Notes under the pieces: generated by a model | Databases searched by the model: none | Told to the model about the DNA's origin: nothing | Seen by the model: only the letters and a program-made list of their open reading frames with translations | Program-made: the position numbers and the translations under genes | Shown here: positions 1 to 7,337 of the stretch, one piece after another | Layout of the letters: every line of letters begins with the position of its first letter | Numbering within the stretch: the stretch's first letter is position 1 | Assembly: GCA_020072905.1 (NCBI GenBank) | Contig: JAIQGB010000104.1 | Location: 1-12,060, forward strand | Source of the DNA: Terriglobia bacterium | Lineage (GTDB): Bacteria > Acidobacteriota > Terriglobia > UBA7540 | Length of the DNA stretch: 12,060 nt | Direction of reading: 5' to 3'

Positions 1-1038
1 GAAGCGCGAGCTCACGCTGCCCCCCTGGGCGTCCCCCCCGACATTGCGGCGACGGCGGGGGTCACGACGGTCGTGGACGCCGGCACAGCGGGAGCCGAAA
101 CATTCGCGCAGGAAAAGGAAGAAGTGATCGATCACTCCAGGGTTCGGGTGCTGGCTTTCCTGAACATCGTCGCCAATGGGATGAACGGTGGGCTGGAGCA
201 AACCGTGGATCAGATGGACCCTCAGCTCTGCGCGGAAACCATCAAGAGATTTCCCGGCGTGATCGTGGGTGTAAAGACGGCTCATTACTGGACGGAGAAG
301 CCCTGGGACGCCGAACATACGCCCTGGGCGGCCGTCGATCGCGCCGAGGAATGCGGCCGCCTGGCCAACGTGCCGGTGATGGTTGACTTTTGGCCTCGCC
401 CGGACCGCAGCTATGCTGACCTGATCCTGAAGAAAATGCGGCCCGGCGACATTCACACGCATGTTTTTGCTCAGCAGTTTCCGATCCTCCTTCCTGACGG
501 CAAGCTCAACCCCATTCTGCTCGAGGCTCGCCGCCGGGGAGTGATCTTCGATGTTGGCCATGGGGCCGGAAGTTTCTGGTTTCGGAACGCCGTACCGGCG
601 GTTAAACAGGGGTTTGTCCCCGATTCCATCTCCACGGATCTGCATACGGGCGACTTCACGGCCCTAAACATGACGATGGTAATGTCGAAGTTACTTTCGA
701 TGGGCGTCCCGCTCCAGGACATCATTCGACGCTCCACGGTTGCGCCGGCGGAGGACATTCATCGGCCGGATCTCGGAACCCTCTCGATTGGAAAAGAAGC
801 CGACATCGCGGTTCTGGATTTGCAGCATGGGAAATTCGGCTATATCGATTGCGGTTTCGCCCGCATGGATGGCGACGTAAGGCTGGTTGCCCGCATGACG
901 ATTCGCGCGGGGCAGATTCTTTACGATCCTTCCGGCCTGAGCATGGTGGAATGGGAGAAAGCTCGTCAGCAGTATTTCAACACGCCGGAATCCGGCAGCT
1001 CTACGCCCGCCCGAGCGGACGACTACCCGCGCTGGTGA
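1..1038 (+). CDS. Amidohydrolase/deacetylase-family metallohydrolase (cog3964 type), 5' end cut by window
   Basis: The reading frame is open from base 1, so the gene starts upstream; 345 residues are present. Sequence seen: a VTTVVDAGTAG segment near the start, a GVK motif whose Lys (codon 274-276) fits the carboxylated metal-bridging lysine, DIHTHVF with the strand-6 His (460-462), FDVGHGAGSFWF, and STDLHTG with the strand-8 catalytic Asp (637-639). The C-terminal part reads LGTLSIGKEADIAVLDL, the usual small beta domain. These match amidohydrolase-superfamily members long misannotated as dihydroorotases (cog3964, the Atu3266/EF0837 group), of which some members hydrolyse acetylated hydroxy- or amino-acid derivatives. 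The N-terminal HxH motif lies outside the window, so any signal peptide is also unseen. The strand-5 metal His appears to be Asp (385-387, in VMVDFW). It lies 120 nt before a SelA-like gene on the same strand, a frequent partner of this family. The substrate is unknown. Confidence 0.85.
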   Translation, partial: EARAHAAPLGVPPDIAATAGVTTVVDAGTAGAETFAQEKEEVIDHSRVRVLAFLNIVANGMNGGLEQTVDQMDPQLCAETIKRFPGVIVGVKTAHYWTEKPWDAEHTPWAAVDRAEECGRLANVPVMVDFWPRPDRSYADLILKKMRPGDIHTHVFAQQFPILLPDGKLNPILLEARRRGVIFDVGHGAGSFWFRNAVPAVKQGFVPDSISTDLHTGDFTALNMTMVMSKLLSMGVPLQDIIRRSTVAPAEDIHRPDLGTLSIGKEADIAVLDLQHGKFGYIDCGFARMDGDVRLVARMTIRAGQILYDPSGLSMVEWEKARQQYFNTPESGSSTPARADDYPRW

Positions 1039-1145
1039 AGGCTGCCATTTTGGATCCGCGCCGAGCCAAGGGAGCCTGGACAATCGCCTGGCCGCCTCGC
1101 CGCGGGAGGAGGGCGGCGACGAATTTCCGGTGCTAACTCTATTCT

Positions 1146-1153
1146 GGGGAGGA
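1146..1153 (+). promoter_or_regulatory. Strong Shine-Dalgarno for the SelA-like gene
   Basis: GGGGAGGA ends five bases before the ATG at 1159. It fixes this start and keeps the twin-arginine signal in the protein. The 120-nt gap before it (1039-1158) contains a GC-rich imperfect hairpin (GCCGCC at 1091-1096 with GGCGGC at 1112-1117) but no T-tract, so transcription probably reads through from the amidohydrolase gene. Confidence 0.7.
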
Positions 1154-1158
1154 TTCCC

Positions 1159-2430
1159 ATGCCTCGATTTCTTTCGCGTCGCAAGTTTTTCGGAAAGAGC
1201 GGACAGGCTCTCATGGCGACAGGTGCCGCCCTGAGCGGCGGCGCTTTCGCCGAGGCCCACGGCAAGTCCGCTCCCTCCGCGAAGGGAGTGGACTATTACC
1301 GCAAGCTTGGCGTCACTCCGTTCATCAACGCCGCAGGCACGTACACGATTCTTTCCGCTTCCACCATGCCAGAGGAGGTGCAGGCGGCGATCGCCGAGGC
1401 GTCAAAGTATCCGGTACAAATCGAGGAACTGCACGTCGCCGCGGGAGAGTATCTGGCGCGACGTCTCCGCTGCGAGGCGGCGCTTGTAACGGCCGGCGCC
1501 GCTTCCGCGCTGACCCTCGGCACAGCGGCCTGTATTACCGTCGGAAACGATCCAGCCATCATCAGTATTCCTACCGACATGAGCGGGTTGAAGAATGAAG
1601 TCATCGTTCAGAAAGCTCATCGCTACGATTACGACCACGCCCTCCGCAATTGCGGAATCCGCTTCGTCGAAGTTGAAACGCTCGCCGACTACGAGGCCGC
1701 TTTCAACGACCGGACGGTCATGGCCCATTTCTTTAACGCTGCGGAGCACGGTGCGATCAGCCGGGAAGATTGGGTGCGCGTCGCACACCAGCACGGCGTC
1801 CCTTGTTTCAACGACGCCGCTGCCGACGTCCCCCCCATTGCCAATTTGTGGAACTACACGCAGATGGGATTCGACCTGGTGACGTTCTCGGGCGGAAAAG
1901 GGATCCGCGGCCCGCAGTGCACCGGGCTGCTGCTGGGTCGAAAGGACCTGATCGCCGCAGCGGTGAAGAACAATTCGCCGTATTCCAACACGGTTGGACG
2001 CGGGATGAAGGTCGCCAAAGAGGAGATTATTGGCTTGGTGGCGGCCGTGGATTGGCTGCTCGCCCAGGACGAACAGGCGATGCAAGCCGAGTTCCAGCGA
2101 CGGGCGGAACGAATCGCGCAGCACCTTAAGAGGCTTCCCAGCGTCGAGACCAAGATCTTTGTTCCCCCTGTCGCCAATCAGGTTCCGCACCTGCTGATCA
2201 CCTATGATCCTCAGCACATCGAGATTACCGGGCGTGAGGTTATGGTGAAATTGCGTCAGGGGGAGCCTCGAATCGAATTGAACCCGGCCACCGGCGGCGG
2301 CTCGGCAAGCGCCGGGTTGCAGTCAGGAGAGCACACCATTGTTGTGGGTGTCTGGATGATGGAACCGGGCGAAGATCTTATCGTGGCGCGACGCCTGCGG
2401 GAAGTGCTACGCGAGGCCACCCGGGCCTGA
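1159..2430 (+). CDS. Tat-exported PLP-dependent SelA/DgaE-like enzyme
   Basis: A 423-residue fold-type I PLP enzyme related to the SelA/D-glucosaminate-6-phosphate ammonia lyase (DgaE) group. Residues 6-11 read SRRKFF, a very good twin-arginine motif, followed by a hydrophobic Ala/Gly-rich stretch and a likely AFA cleavage site near residue 31. The mature part starts VDYYRKLGVTPFINAAGTYT, typical of the family. FSGGKGIRGPQ places the Schiff-base lysine at Lys247 (codon 1897-1899), and FNDAAADVPP upstream supplies the acidic residue that contacts the pyridine nitrogen. It is unlikely to be a true selenocysteine synthase, because it is exported and sits beside an amidohydrolase, not beside selB or tRNA-Sec. 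Family knowledge suggests ammonia elimination or racemisation on an amino acid or amino-sugar acid. Tat export would let it fold with PLP in the cytoplasm first. The exact substrate is unknown. Confidence 0.88.
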   Translation: MPRFLSRRKFFGKSGQALMATGAALSGGAFAEAHGKSAPSAKGVDYYRKLGVTPFINAAGTYTILSASTMPEEVQAAIAEASKYPVQIEELHVAAGEYLARRLRCEAALVTAGAASALTLGTAACITVGNDPAIISIPTDMSGLKNEVIVQKAHRYDYDHALRNCGIRFVEVETLADYEAAFNDRTVMAHFFNAAEHGAISREDWVRVAHQHGVPCFNDAAADVPPIANLWNYTQMGFDLVTFSGGKGIRGPQCTGLLLGRKDLIAAAVKNNSPYSNTVGRGMKVAKEEIIGLVAAVDWLLAQDEQAMQAEFQRRAERIAQHLKRLPSVETKIFVPPVANQVPHLLITYDPQHIEITGREVMVKLRQGEPRIELNPATGGGSASAGLQSGEHTIVVGVWMMEPGEDLIVARRLREVLREATRA

Positions 2431-2672
2431 TAACCTGCCCCGAGTCTAGGTTCCAGGCAGAGGTGAGTATCCCCGCGCGCTTGGGTCGAGGTATCCAGCC
2501 GATGCCTGACCTGTGACGACAACCGGCGGGCCATTGGACGGGTTGCCCAGTGCTTAGGATCGAATCCCGTGGCGCTTTTCGGAAAACACCTTTGACCTCG
2601 CGCCGGTCGGAGTTTTCTTCAACCAGTTCCATTATCCCGGTTTGCTGGTTGGCGGTTCTTTCGACGCCGGAA
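2431..2672. other. Convergent intergenic gap without a clear terminator
   Basis: The SelA-like gene and the minus-strand operon converge here. I see no coding potential of its own. A 7-bp inverted repeat (CAACCAG at 2620-2626 and CTGGTTG at 2645-2651) has an 18-nt loop and no T-tract on either strand, so it is only a weak terminator candidate. A short AACCT/AGGTT pair (2432-2436 with 2448-2452) is weaker still. Confidence 0.4.
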
Positions 2673-4025
2673 TTACTCCACCTGCTGCAGATTCAGCGCA
2701 ATTCGCACTCCATTCACCAGCACAATGCTTTCGTTTATCAGATCCTGGTTGGTGATGGCGAGGTCTGCGAACTGGTGAAGAGATGTCAGTGGGCAGATGT
2801 ACTCAAGCGCCTCGGAAGAGGCGGCGTTGGAGGCAAATTGATCCAAGACCGTGATGTCCAGACCGGAGATCTCTTGGCCGTCAGGGACCTTGGCGAGAAG
2901 GTCTTTCAGGAGCGGAGCGAGGAAGAGATCAAAGCTCTGAGCGGCCCGCCTGTAAATGGAGGTTCCGTTCCTGTCGAAGGGCGTGGGGTTCCGAAGGGTC
3001 AACTGCAAATAGATCTTGTCACGGAAGAGCACCAGAGACGGCGGGGCGTACTCTACAAGGTGAAAACGCGCTGCGCCATCCTTGGTCAGCGTGTCAAACT
3101 GGGACTGATATTTGTTCTGGAGCGCCTCAGCGTCCGCCCGAGTGGGCACTCTGTTGGTCACCAGACTCTGCGCGGATATCGGAGCAGTCCCGTCCGCCGC
3201 TCGGGGAGGCGGCATGTGGAAGCCCGGAGGCAAGTCGGGATTGGCCGCCGGTAAGCGCACCGCTGATCCGGAAGCCGGAGAGCGAGATTCCGTTTCGGTA
3301 GGCGGGACCGGCTCACTTTCAACGGCCGCCGAGGTCTGGCTGGGTCTTGTTTTGTCGAGGCTCTCGGCCGGATTCGGGTCACGTTCACCCAGGGCCAAAC
3401 CGAGCTCCTTGCCATCCACGAAGACCTCTGAGGCGCTGAGGATCTCCTGCTTCTGCGCTTCCTTCTCTGTCTTCGGATAGGCAAACGCATCGTCCTTGGC
3501 GAAGACCAGGACAAGGTTCTCCCTTCCCTCGTAGCTGTAGCGCTGGGATTCCCTTCGAACGTGGTAAGAGATTTCAAAACCAAAAGCGTCGAAGTCCGTG
3601 GGGTTGGCGAAATGCTTGGGCAGCAGGGCCAGGATCGGAGCCACGACATCGTCCAGAACCCGGTTGGCACGCTGATTCTGCGTCAGCAGATCGGCGTTGA
3701 ATGCAGCATTGTAGTTGCCGGAGATCTTCAGGACCGTCCGCTCGTGGAAGCGGACGAACTCCAATCCGCGCTGGTCGGCACCTTCCTGATCCTTGGGATC
3801 CAATCCCAGGTACCGACTGGGAACGAAGCGAAAGGGAAACTTCATCCCGGCAATTTCCCGATTGAGGTCTACCAGTTGGGCCAGGTAGGTTTTCTCAAGT
3901 GCCTTCAGTTGCGGGCTGCGGATTTCGGCGGGACTTACTTGAGCCAGCGAGAGCTTGGAGCCCCAGAGCAGCGCCACTCCCACCAGGGCCAGCCGCTTGT
4001 TGATCGATTTGTGCGCGCGGGTCAT
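2673..4025 (-). CDS. Secreted protein of unknown function with an internal duplication
   Basis: A 450-residue protein that I do not recognise. Residues 1-28 look like a Sec signal peptide: basic start (HKSINKR), hydrophobic core (LALVGVALLW) and likely cleavage after SLA. Two related halves are visible. Residues about 42-214 contain ALEKTYLAQLVDL, RANRVLDDVVAPIL and VFVDGKELGLAL; residues about 301-448 contain ALQNKYQSQFDTL, RAAQSFDLFLAPLL and IVLVNGVRIALNL in the same order. A Pro/Ser/Glu-rich linker (about 215-295) joins them. There is no haem motif and only one Cys (in YICPLT). The ATG follows AGGA with five bases between, and starts 6 nt after the stop of the cytochrome c lipoprotein gene, so it is probably the last gene of the respiratory operon. 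A periplasmic assembly or accessory role would fit, but that is inference from position only. Confidence 0.8.
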   Translation of the reverse strand: MTRAHKSINKRLALVGVALLWGSKLSLAQVSPAEIRSPQLKALEKTYLAQLVDLNREIAGMKFPFRFVPSRYLGLDPKDQEGADQRGLEFVRFHERTVLKISGNYNAAFNADLLTQNQRANRVLDDVVAPILALLPKHFANPTDFDAFGFEISYHVRRESQRYSYEGRENLVLVFAKDDAFAYPKTEKEAQKQEILSASEVFVDGKELGLALGERDPNPAESLDKTRPSQTSAAVESEPVPPTETESRSPASGSAVRLPAANPDLPPGFHMPPPRAADGTAPISAQSLVTNRVPTRADAEALQNKYQSQFDTLTKDGAARFHLVEYAPPSLVLFRDKIYLQLTLRNPTPFDRNGTSIYRRAAQSFDLFLAPLLKDLLAKVPDGQEISGLDITVLDQFASNAASSEALEYICPLTSLHQFADLAITNQDLINESIVLVNGVRIALNLQQVE

Positions 4026-4031
4026 GGAATC

Positions 4032-4523
4032 CTATTTTACCGAATATTGAGGTCCGGGGCGGGCGGGAGGCTGGTAGGAGGGCTGGGCAATCGCCCGCAT
4101 GAACACGATCACCGCCTGAACTTCGTCCGGCTTCAGGGTCCTGCCCCAGGGGGGCATCATCGCAGATTTCCCCATTGCGCTTCCGCCCAGGGTGATCGTG
4201 TTGCGCACAAACTCGTCGCTGAGCGGATTGAAGGTGGCGCCGTCGTTGGCGAGCGGGGGCGTGGGAGTCAGGTTCGACCGATTGGAAGGGCCGGCCGGAC
4301 TCGAGTCGGCGTGGCACCACACACAGTAAGTGTAGAACACGCGCTTGCCCTGCGCCTGCTGGTAGTTGAGCGGAATCTGCTTTTGCGGGTCGTTCCAATC
4401 CGACTCCACATCATAAGCGCGCGAAAGAGGGTCGGGCTTTGCCGCGATGGTCTTCTGCTGGCAGGATGTCGCCAGGGCCGTCAACGCCAGGGCGACGAGC
4501 AAGGACAGATGTCGTCGTTTCAT
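4032..4523 (-). CDS. Monohaem cytochrome c lipoprotein
   Basis: A 163-residue protein. Residues 1-20 form a lipoprotein signal (MKRRHLSLLV, then LATSC) with the lipidated Cys at 21. One CVWCH haem-binding site lies at 67-71, and MPPWG (Met123) gives the likely distal Met, followed by KPDEVQAVIVFMRAI, the last helix of a class I cytochrome c. The fold resembles the small cytochromes c that accompany quinol-oxidising complexes such as alternative complex III; here the partner is a Rieske/cytochrome b complex. The ATG overlaps the stop of the octahaem gene in ATGA (4520-4523), which suggests translational coupling and balanced amounts; GGGGAG lies just upstream. The frame stays open further upstream to 4772, but only this start gives a signal sequence. 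It probably takes electrons from the octahaem subunit at the outer face of the inner membrane or passes them to a terminal acceptor. Confidence 0.9.
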   Translation of the reverse strand: MKRRHLSLLVALALTALATSCQQKTIAAKPDPLSRAYDVESDWNDPQKQIPLNYQQAQGKRVFYTYCVWCHADSSPAGPSNRSNLTPTPPLANDGATFNPLSDEFVRNTITLGGSAMGKSAMMPPWGRTLKPDEVQAVIVFMRAIAQPSYQPPARPGPQYSVK

Positions 4524-6637
4524 CGCGCACTCCCCGCTCCGGGGGCGGCCGGCTTGGCGGCGCCGCCTTGTCGGAGGGTCATCAGGTAAGCGGCCAAGGC
4601 CGTCACCTCCTGCTCCGGCAACGTGCGTCGCGGCTCGATCGTTCCGGGCACAAGCCCCTGCGGATCCCTTAACCACTCTTCGATCCACGCAGCGTTCATC
4701 CAGTTCCCGACATTGGTCAGGTTCGGTCCCACATAGCCGCCCGAAGATCCGATCGTGTGACACGACCGGCATTGGTATTTCACTTCGTAAAGCTGTTTGC
4801 CCAGGCGGGCCGCTTCCGGCGTGAGGTCCTTCGATGTGACACTCCCCAAGTTCACGGCGGGGCTTTGCGTGACCATCGCGAGATAGTCCGCGAGGGTGGC
4901 GGCTTCCGCGTCGGTCATGTTGAACTGCGGCATACGGAGCGTGAGCGTCGGGCGCAGGGTTTGCGGGTTCTTCAAGAAGGCGACCAGCCAGGAGCGCTGC
5001 GCGCGCGACCCTTCGTAAGAAAGGTCAGGGGCGAGCGTGCCGCCGTAGCCGTTGAAGCGATGGCAGACGTAACATTTGTACCGTTCGTAAACTTCGCCGA
5101 AGGCACCGGCAGGGTGGAATCCTGGTTTCGGTGCGGGCACAACAAGCTTGGCCAAACCGGATGAGGACGGACCGCCTGTCATGCTGAGCAGGGCCGTCGT
5201 CAACGCCTCCAGATGCCTGGGCGCCAGTTGGTACTGAGGCATGCGGGCGGCCGGATTGACGGAAACCGGGTCCGTGATTTTCGCCTGAATGTACGCGATC
5301 AGGGTCCGGGGAATCTTGGCTTTGCTGAACTCCAGTTGGGAGAGCGTCTTGCTGCCCAGGTTGGAGAGATTTGGTCCGAAGTCCGCCTGCGGGCTAACTC
5401 CTTTGACGAAATGACAACTGGCGCAACCCTTTTCCAGAAAGAGCCGCTGCCCGAGCTGGATTTCTTCCTGCGCCGGCCCTTCCAGTCTGGGAACATCGCT
5501 CATGAGGTCGGGGTCGGTCAACTTCGAGAGGATGTACCGGGTCACTTTGTATAGATCTTCGTCCGACCAGCCATAGCGCGGCATCTGGCTGTGGGGCATG
5601 GAGGCTTGGGGATTCCGCAACCAGGCGAGAAGCCAGTCGGGATTTACCTTGCTCCCCACCTTGGTCAGCTCGGGTCCGATTTCGCCGCCGATCAGTTTGG
5701 TTTCTCCGGCGCGCGTCACGGCCACGGAGTGACACGTTGTGCAGAACATCTGGCGGAACCGCACCTCGCCTTGGTCCACCGTGTCAGGTTTCCTCTCCAG
5801 CGCCGCTACGACTCTTGGGTCGAGTTTAGCCGTCTCGGCTGGCCCCGTCCGGAGTGAACTCAAGTAAGCGGAAAGGGCTCGCAGTTCCTTCTCATTGAGC
5901 CGGAACTGGGGCATGCGCGGCTCTTCCTCGTTTTCCACGCCGTCCACAGTGGTATTGCCGTTGCTGTCCGTGATTGTCCGTGGCTCTTTCAACCACTTGT
6001 AGAACCACGCGCGGCTCGCCTTGCTCCCGACACTGGTCAAATCCGGGCCGAGCATGGCCGGGCGAGTAATCCCTTCCAGGCGGTGGCAGCCGGCGCAGTT
6101 GAGCTTGACCAGCAGCTCGCGTCCAACGTCAAGCTGGGGTGTTTCCGGCAGAGTCCCGCGGTGGCAGACTCCACAGGAAGCCTGAATGTAGCGGACAGGG
6201 AGAAGCGGCTGCTCCCAGGCGAGGGTTGTTTCGTGAGCTTCCCTGACCTCCGTGGCCAAGCCCTGGCCCCGGTGGCAGACGACGCAGCCCCACTTCTCCA
6301 CCTGATGGGGCATCGGGGTATGGGCACGGAAAGGCTGAGGCACAGAGACATCAAGCAGACTGGCCTGATGGATGCCCTGATGGCAGGTCGTGCAGCGGTC
6401 GGTGACATTCATTTCCGGGATCCAGATCTGATCGATGCCGGGGTGAAAGTCTGCCAACAACTGCTTGGTGTCCGGCCGCGTTTCGGCGAAGCGGACATAG
6501 TCCCGCCGGGACTGTTTCCATTCCTGGAGCAGGTCTTTGACCGGAGAGACCGCTAGAACGCCCAAGAACAGGACACTCGAGATCGCGAAAGCCCGCCGCA
6601 ACCTCTTCGGGATTTTCCCCATATCCTCGGGACTCAC
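4520..6637 (-). CDS. Membrane-anchored octahaem cytochrome c of the Rieske/cytochrome b complex
   Basis: A 705-residue protein from the GTG at 6637. One N-terminal membrane anchor (about residues 16-33) is followed by eight CxxCH sites near residues 82, 118, 155, 181, 299, 405, 522 and 623. The first three (CTTCH, CVVCH, CGVCH) are close together, lack an obvious Met and are probably bis-His. The last five each open a class I cytochrome c domain with a repeated GPxLTxVGSK / WLxxWLRNPQ pattern. Four of these have an MPQ or MPR loop (Met242, 352, 466, 569); in the fifth the aligned position is Glu668. The C-terminus is a flexible Ala/Pro-rich tail. It follows both cytochrome b genes and no cytochrome c1 gene is present, so it most likely takes that role as acceptor from the Rieske centre. 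Start: GGAG five bases before GTG 6637, one base after the upstream stop; ATG 6622 and the longer frame to 6694 are less well supported. Function in the complex is inferred. Confidence 0.9.
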   Translation of the reverse strand: MSPEDMGKIPKRLRRAFAISSVLFLGVLAVSPVKDLLQEWKQSRRDYVRFAETRPDTKQLLADFHPGIDQIWIPEMNVTDRCTTCHQGIHQASLLDVSVPQPFRAHTPMPHQVEKWGCVVCHRGQGLATEVREAHETTLAWEQPLLPVRYIQASCGVCHRGTLPETPQLDVGRELLVKLNCAGCHRLEGITRPAMLGPDLTSVGSKASRAWFYKWLKEPRTITDSNGNTTVDGVENEEEPRMPQFRLNEKELRALSAYLSSLRTGPAETAKLDPRVVAALERKPDTVDQGEVRFRQMFCTTCHSVAVTRAGETKLIGGEIGPELTKVGSKVNPDWLLAWLRNPQASMPHSQMPRYGWSDEDLYKVTRYILSKLTDPDLMSDVPRLEGPAQEEIQLGQRLFLEKGCASCHFVKGVSPQADFGPNLSNLGSKTLSQLEFSKAKIPRTLIAYIQAKITDPVSVNPAARMPQYQLAPRHLEALTTALLSMTGGPSSSGLAKLVVPAPKPGFHPAGAFGEVYERYKCYVCHRFNGYGGTLAPDLSYEGSRAQRSWLVAFLKNPQTLRPTLTLRMPQFNMTDAEAATLADYLAMVTQSPAVNLGSVTSKDLTPEAARLGKQLYEVKYQCRSCHTIGSSGGYVGPNLTNVGNWMNAAWIEEWLRDPQGLVPGTIEPRRTLPEQEVTALAAYLMTLRQGGAAKPAAPGAGSAR

Positions 6638-6646
6638 GCTATCTCC
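6635..6646 (-). promoter_or_regulatory. Shine-Dalgarno and GTG that decide the octahaem start
   Basis: GGAG (6646-6643) is five bases before the GTG at 6637-6635, which itself comes one base after the TAG stop (6641-6639) of the cytochrome b C-terminal gene. ATG 6622 has GAGG only two bases away, too close for good use. This supports the GTG as start and tight coupling of the two genes. Confidence 0.55.
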
Positions 6647-7337
6647 AGGGCCAAATCCACGACCAACCAGGGCCGCGGAAGAATGTGCCGACAATCGTCA
6701 GCGTCAGCGCTACCGCAATGAACCAAGTCATCACCCACCAAGGCAGCGGCCGCGCGCGCAGGAAATCCGCCAGCCGCCCCTGCCCGGGCGAAAGAAAGTT
6801 GGAGAGTAGAACTCCTCCTGCGACAAGGACAGTTGGAGCGATGACCGTCCAGGCCTGATAGGCCACCAGGATCGCCAGCAGCGCTACCACTGTCCCCACA
6901 ACGAGCGGGAAGCGACGACCCCGACGGGCTGCCCAAAGCGGCGCGCCCTCAATATTGACGTTGAAGTACGGAATGACGATGAGAGCCACAACCACCAACG
7001 TAGGAATCAGAACGCCCCCCACCACGGGTGGAAAATAGTGCAAAAGCTCCTGCAAGCCCAGGAAATACCACGGCGCCTTGGCCGGGTTGGGGGTCAGCAA
7101 CGGGTTGGCCAGTTGCTCGAGGGGCGCGTCCCAGAACAACGCGATCGCCACCAACACGATGGTCAGCACTTGGAAGGCGATGGCCTCGCGCAGAATGACG
7201 TGGGGGAACGACATCACCTGTCGCCCCACGTCGCCCTTCACCTTGGCGGAGGTCTTCTTGGTGATGAAGACGATGCGCTGCGGGTCCTTGAGCGCGTCCG
7301 ACCCGAATCCCGCCTCGTATTTAGCCTTTTCGCTCAT
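6639..7337 (-). CDS. Cytochrome b C-terminal subunit (subunit IV-like) of quinol oxidoreductase
   Basis: A 232-residue membrane protein corresponding to the C-terminal half of cytochrome b, or subunit IV of b6f. Hydrophobic segments lie near residues 47-69, 104-124, 143-161, 166-182 and 200-220, so it has about two more than the three of b6f subunit IV. The loop before the second helix reads NPAKAPWYFLGLQELL. This is where quinol-oxidising (Qo) sites carry PEWY; here it is APWY at residues 88-91 (7065-7076). The protein ends FRGPGWSWIWPWR. The start at 7337 has AGAGG upstream and overlaps the cytochrome b6-like gene by 17 nt; a longer frame to 7394 would add residues lying within that gene. 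With the b6-like protein it forms the quinone-binding membrane core. Which quinone is used cannot be read here. Confidence 0.88.
   Translation of the reverse strand: MSEKAKYEAGFGSDALKDPQRIVFITKKTSAKVKGDVGRQVMSFPHVILREAIAFQVLTIVLVAIALFWDAPLEQLANPLLTPNPAKAPWYFLGLQELLHYFPPVVGGVLIPTLVVVALIVIPYFNVNIEGAPLWAARRGRRFPLVVGTVVALLAILVAYQAWTVIAPTVLVAGGVLLSNFLSPGQGRLADFLRARPLPWWVMTWFIAVALTLTIVGTFFRGPGWSWIWPWR

Noticed and set aside
1091..1117. GC-rich hairpin between the amidohydrolase and SelA-like genes as a terminator
   Set aside because: The stem is imperfect and no T-tract follows; the two families commonly share an operon.
1402..2217. Minus-strand open frame of 271 codons
   Set aside because: It is antisense to the SelA-like gene, which has a complete PLP enzyme pattern and a good ribosome site.
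1159..2430. True selenocysteine synthase (selA)
   Set aside because: A Tat signal, the GGKGIRGP lysine motif, the neighbouring amidohydrolase and the absence of selB or tRNA-Sec nearby point to a different reaction.
2620..2651. Inverted repeat CAACCAG/CTGGTTG as a bidirectional terminator
   Set aside because: Only seven pairs with an 18-nt loop and no T-run on either side; could be chance.
3561..4589. Plus-strand open frame of 342 codons
   Set aside because: It runs antisense across three genes (the duplicated secreted protein, the cytochrome c lipoprotein and the end of the octahaem gene), with no recognisable product.
4520..6694. Longer start at 6694 for the octahaem cytochrome
   Set aside because: It would overlap the upstream gene by 56 nt and add 19 residues before the anchor without a better ribosome site; GTG 6637 fits better.
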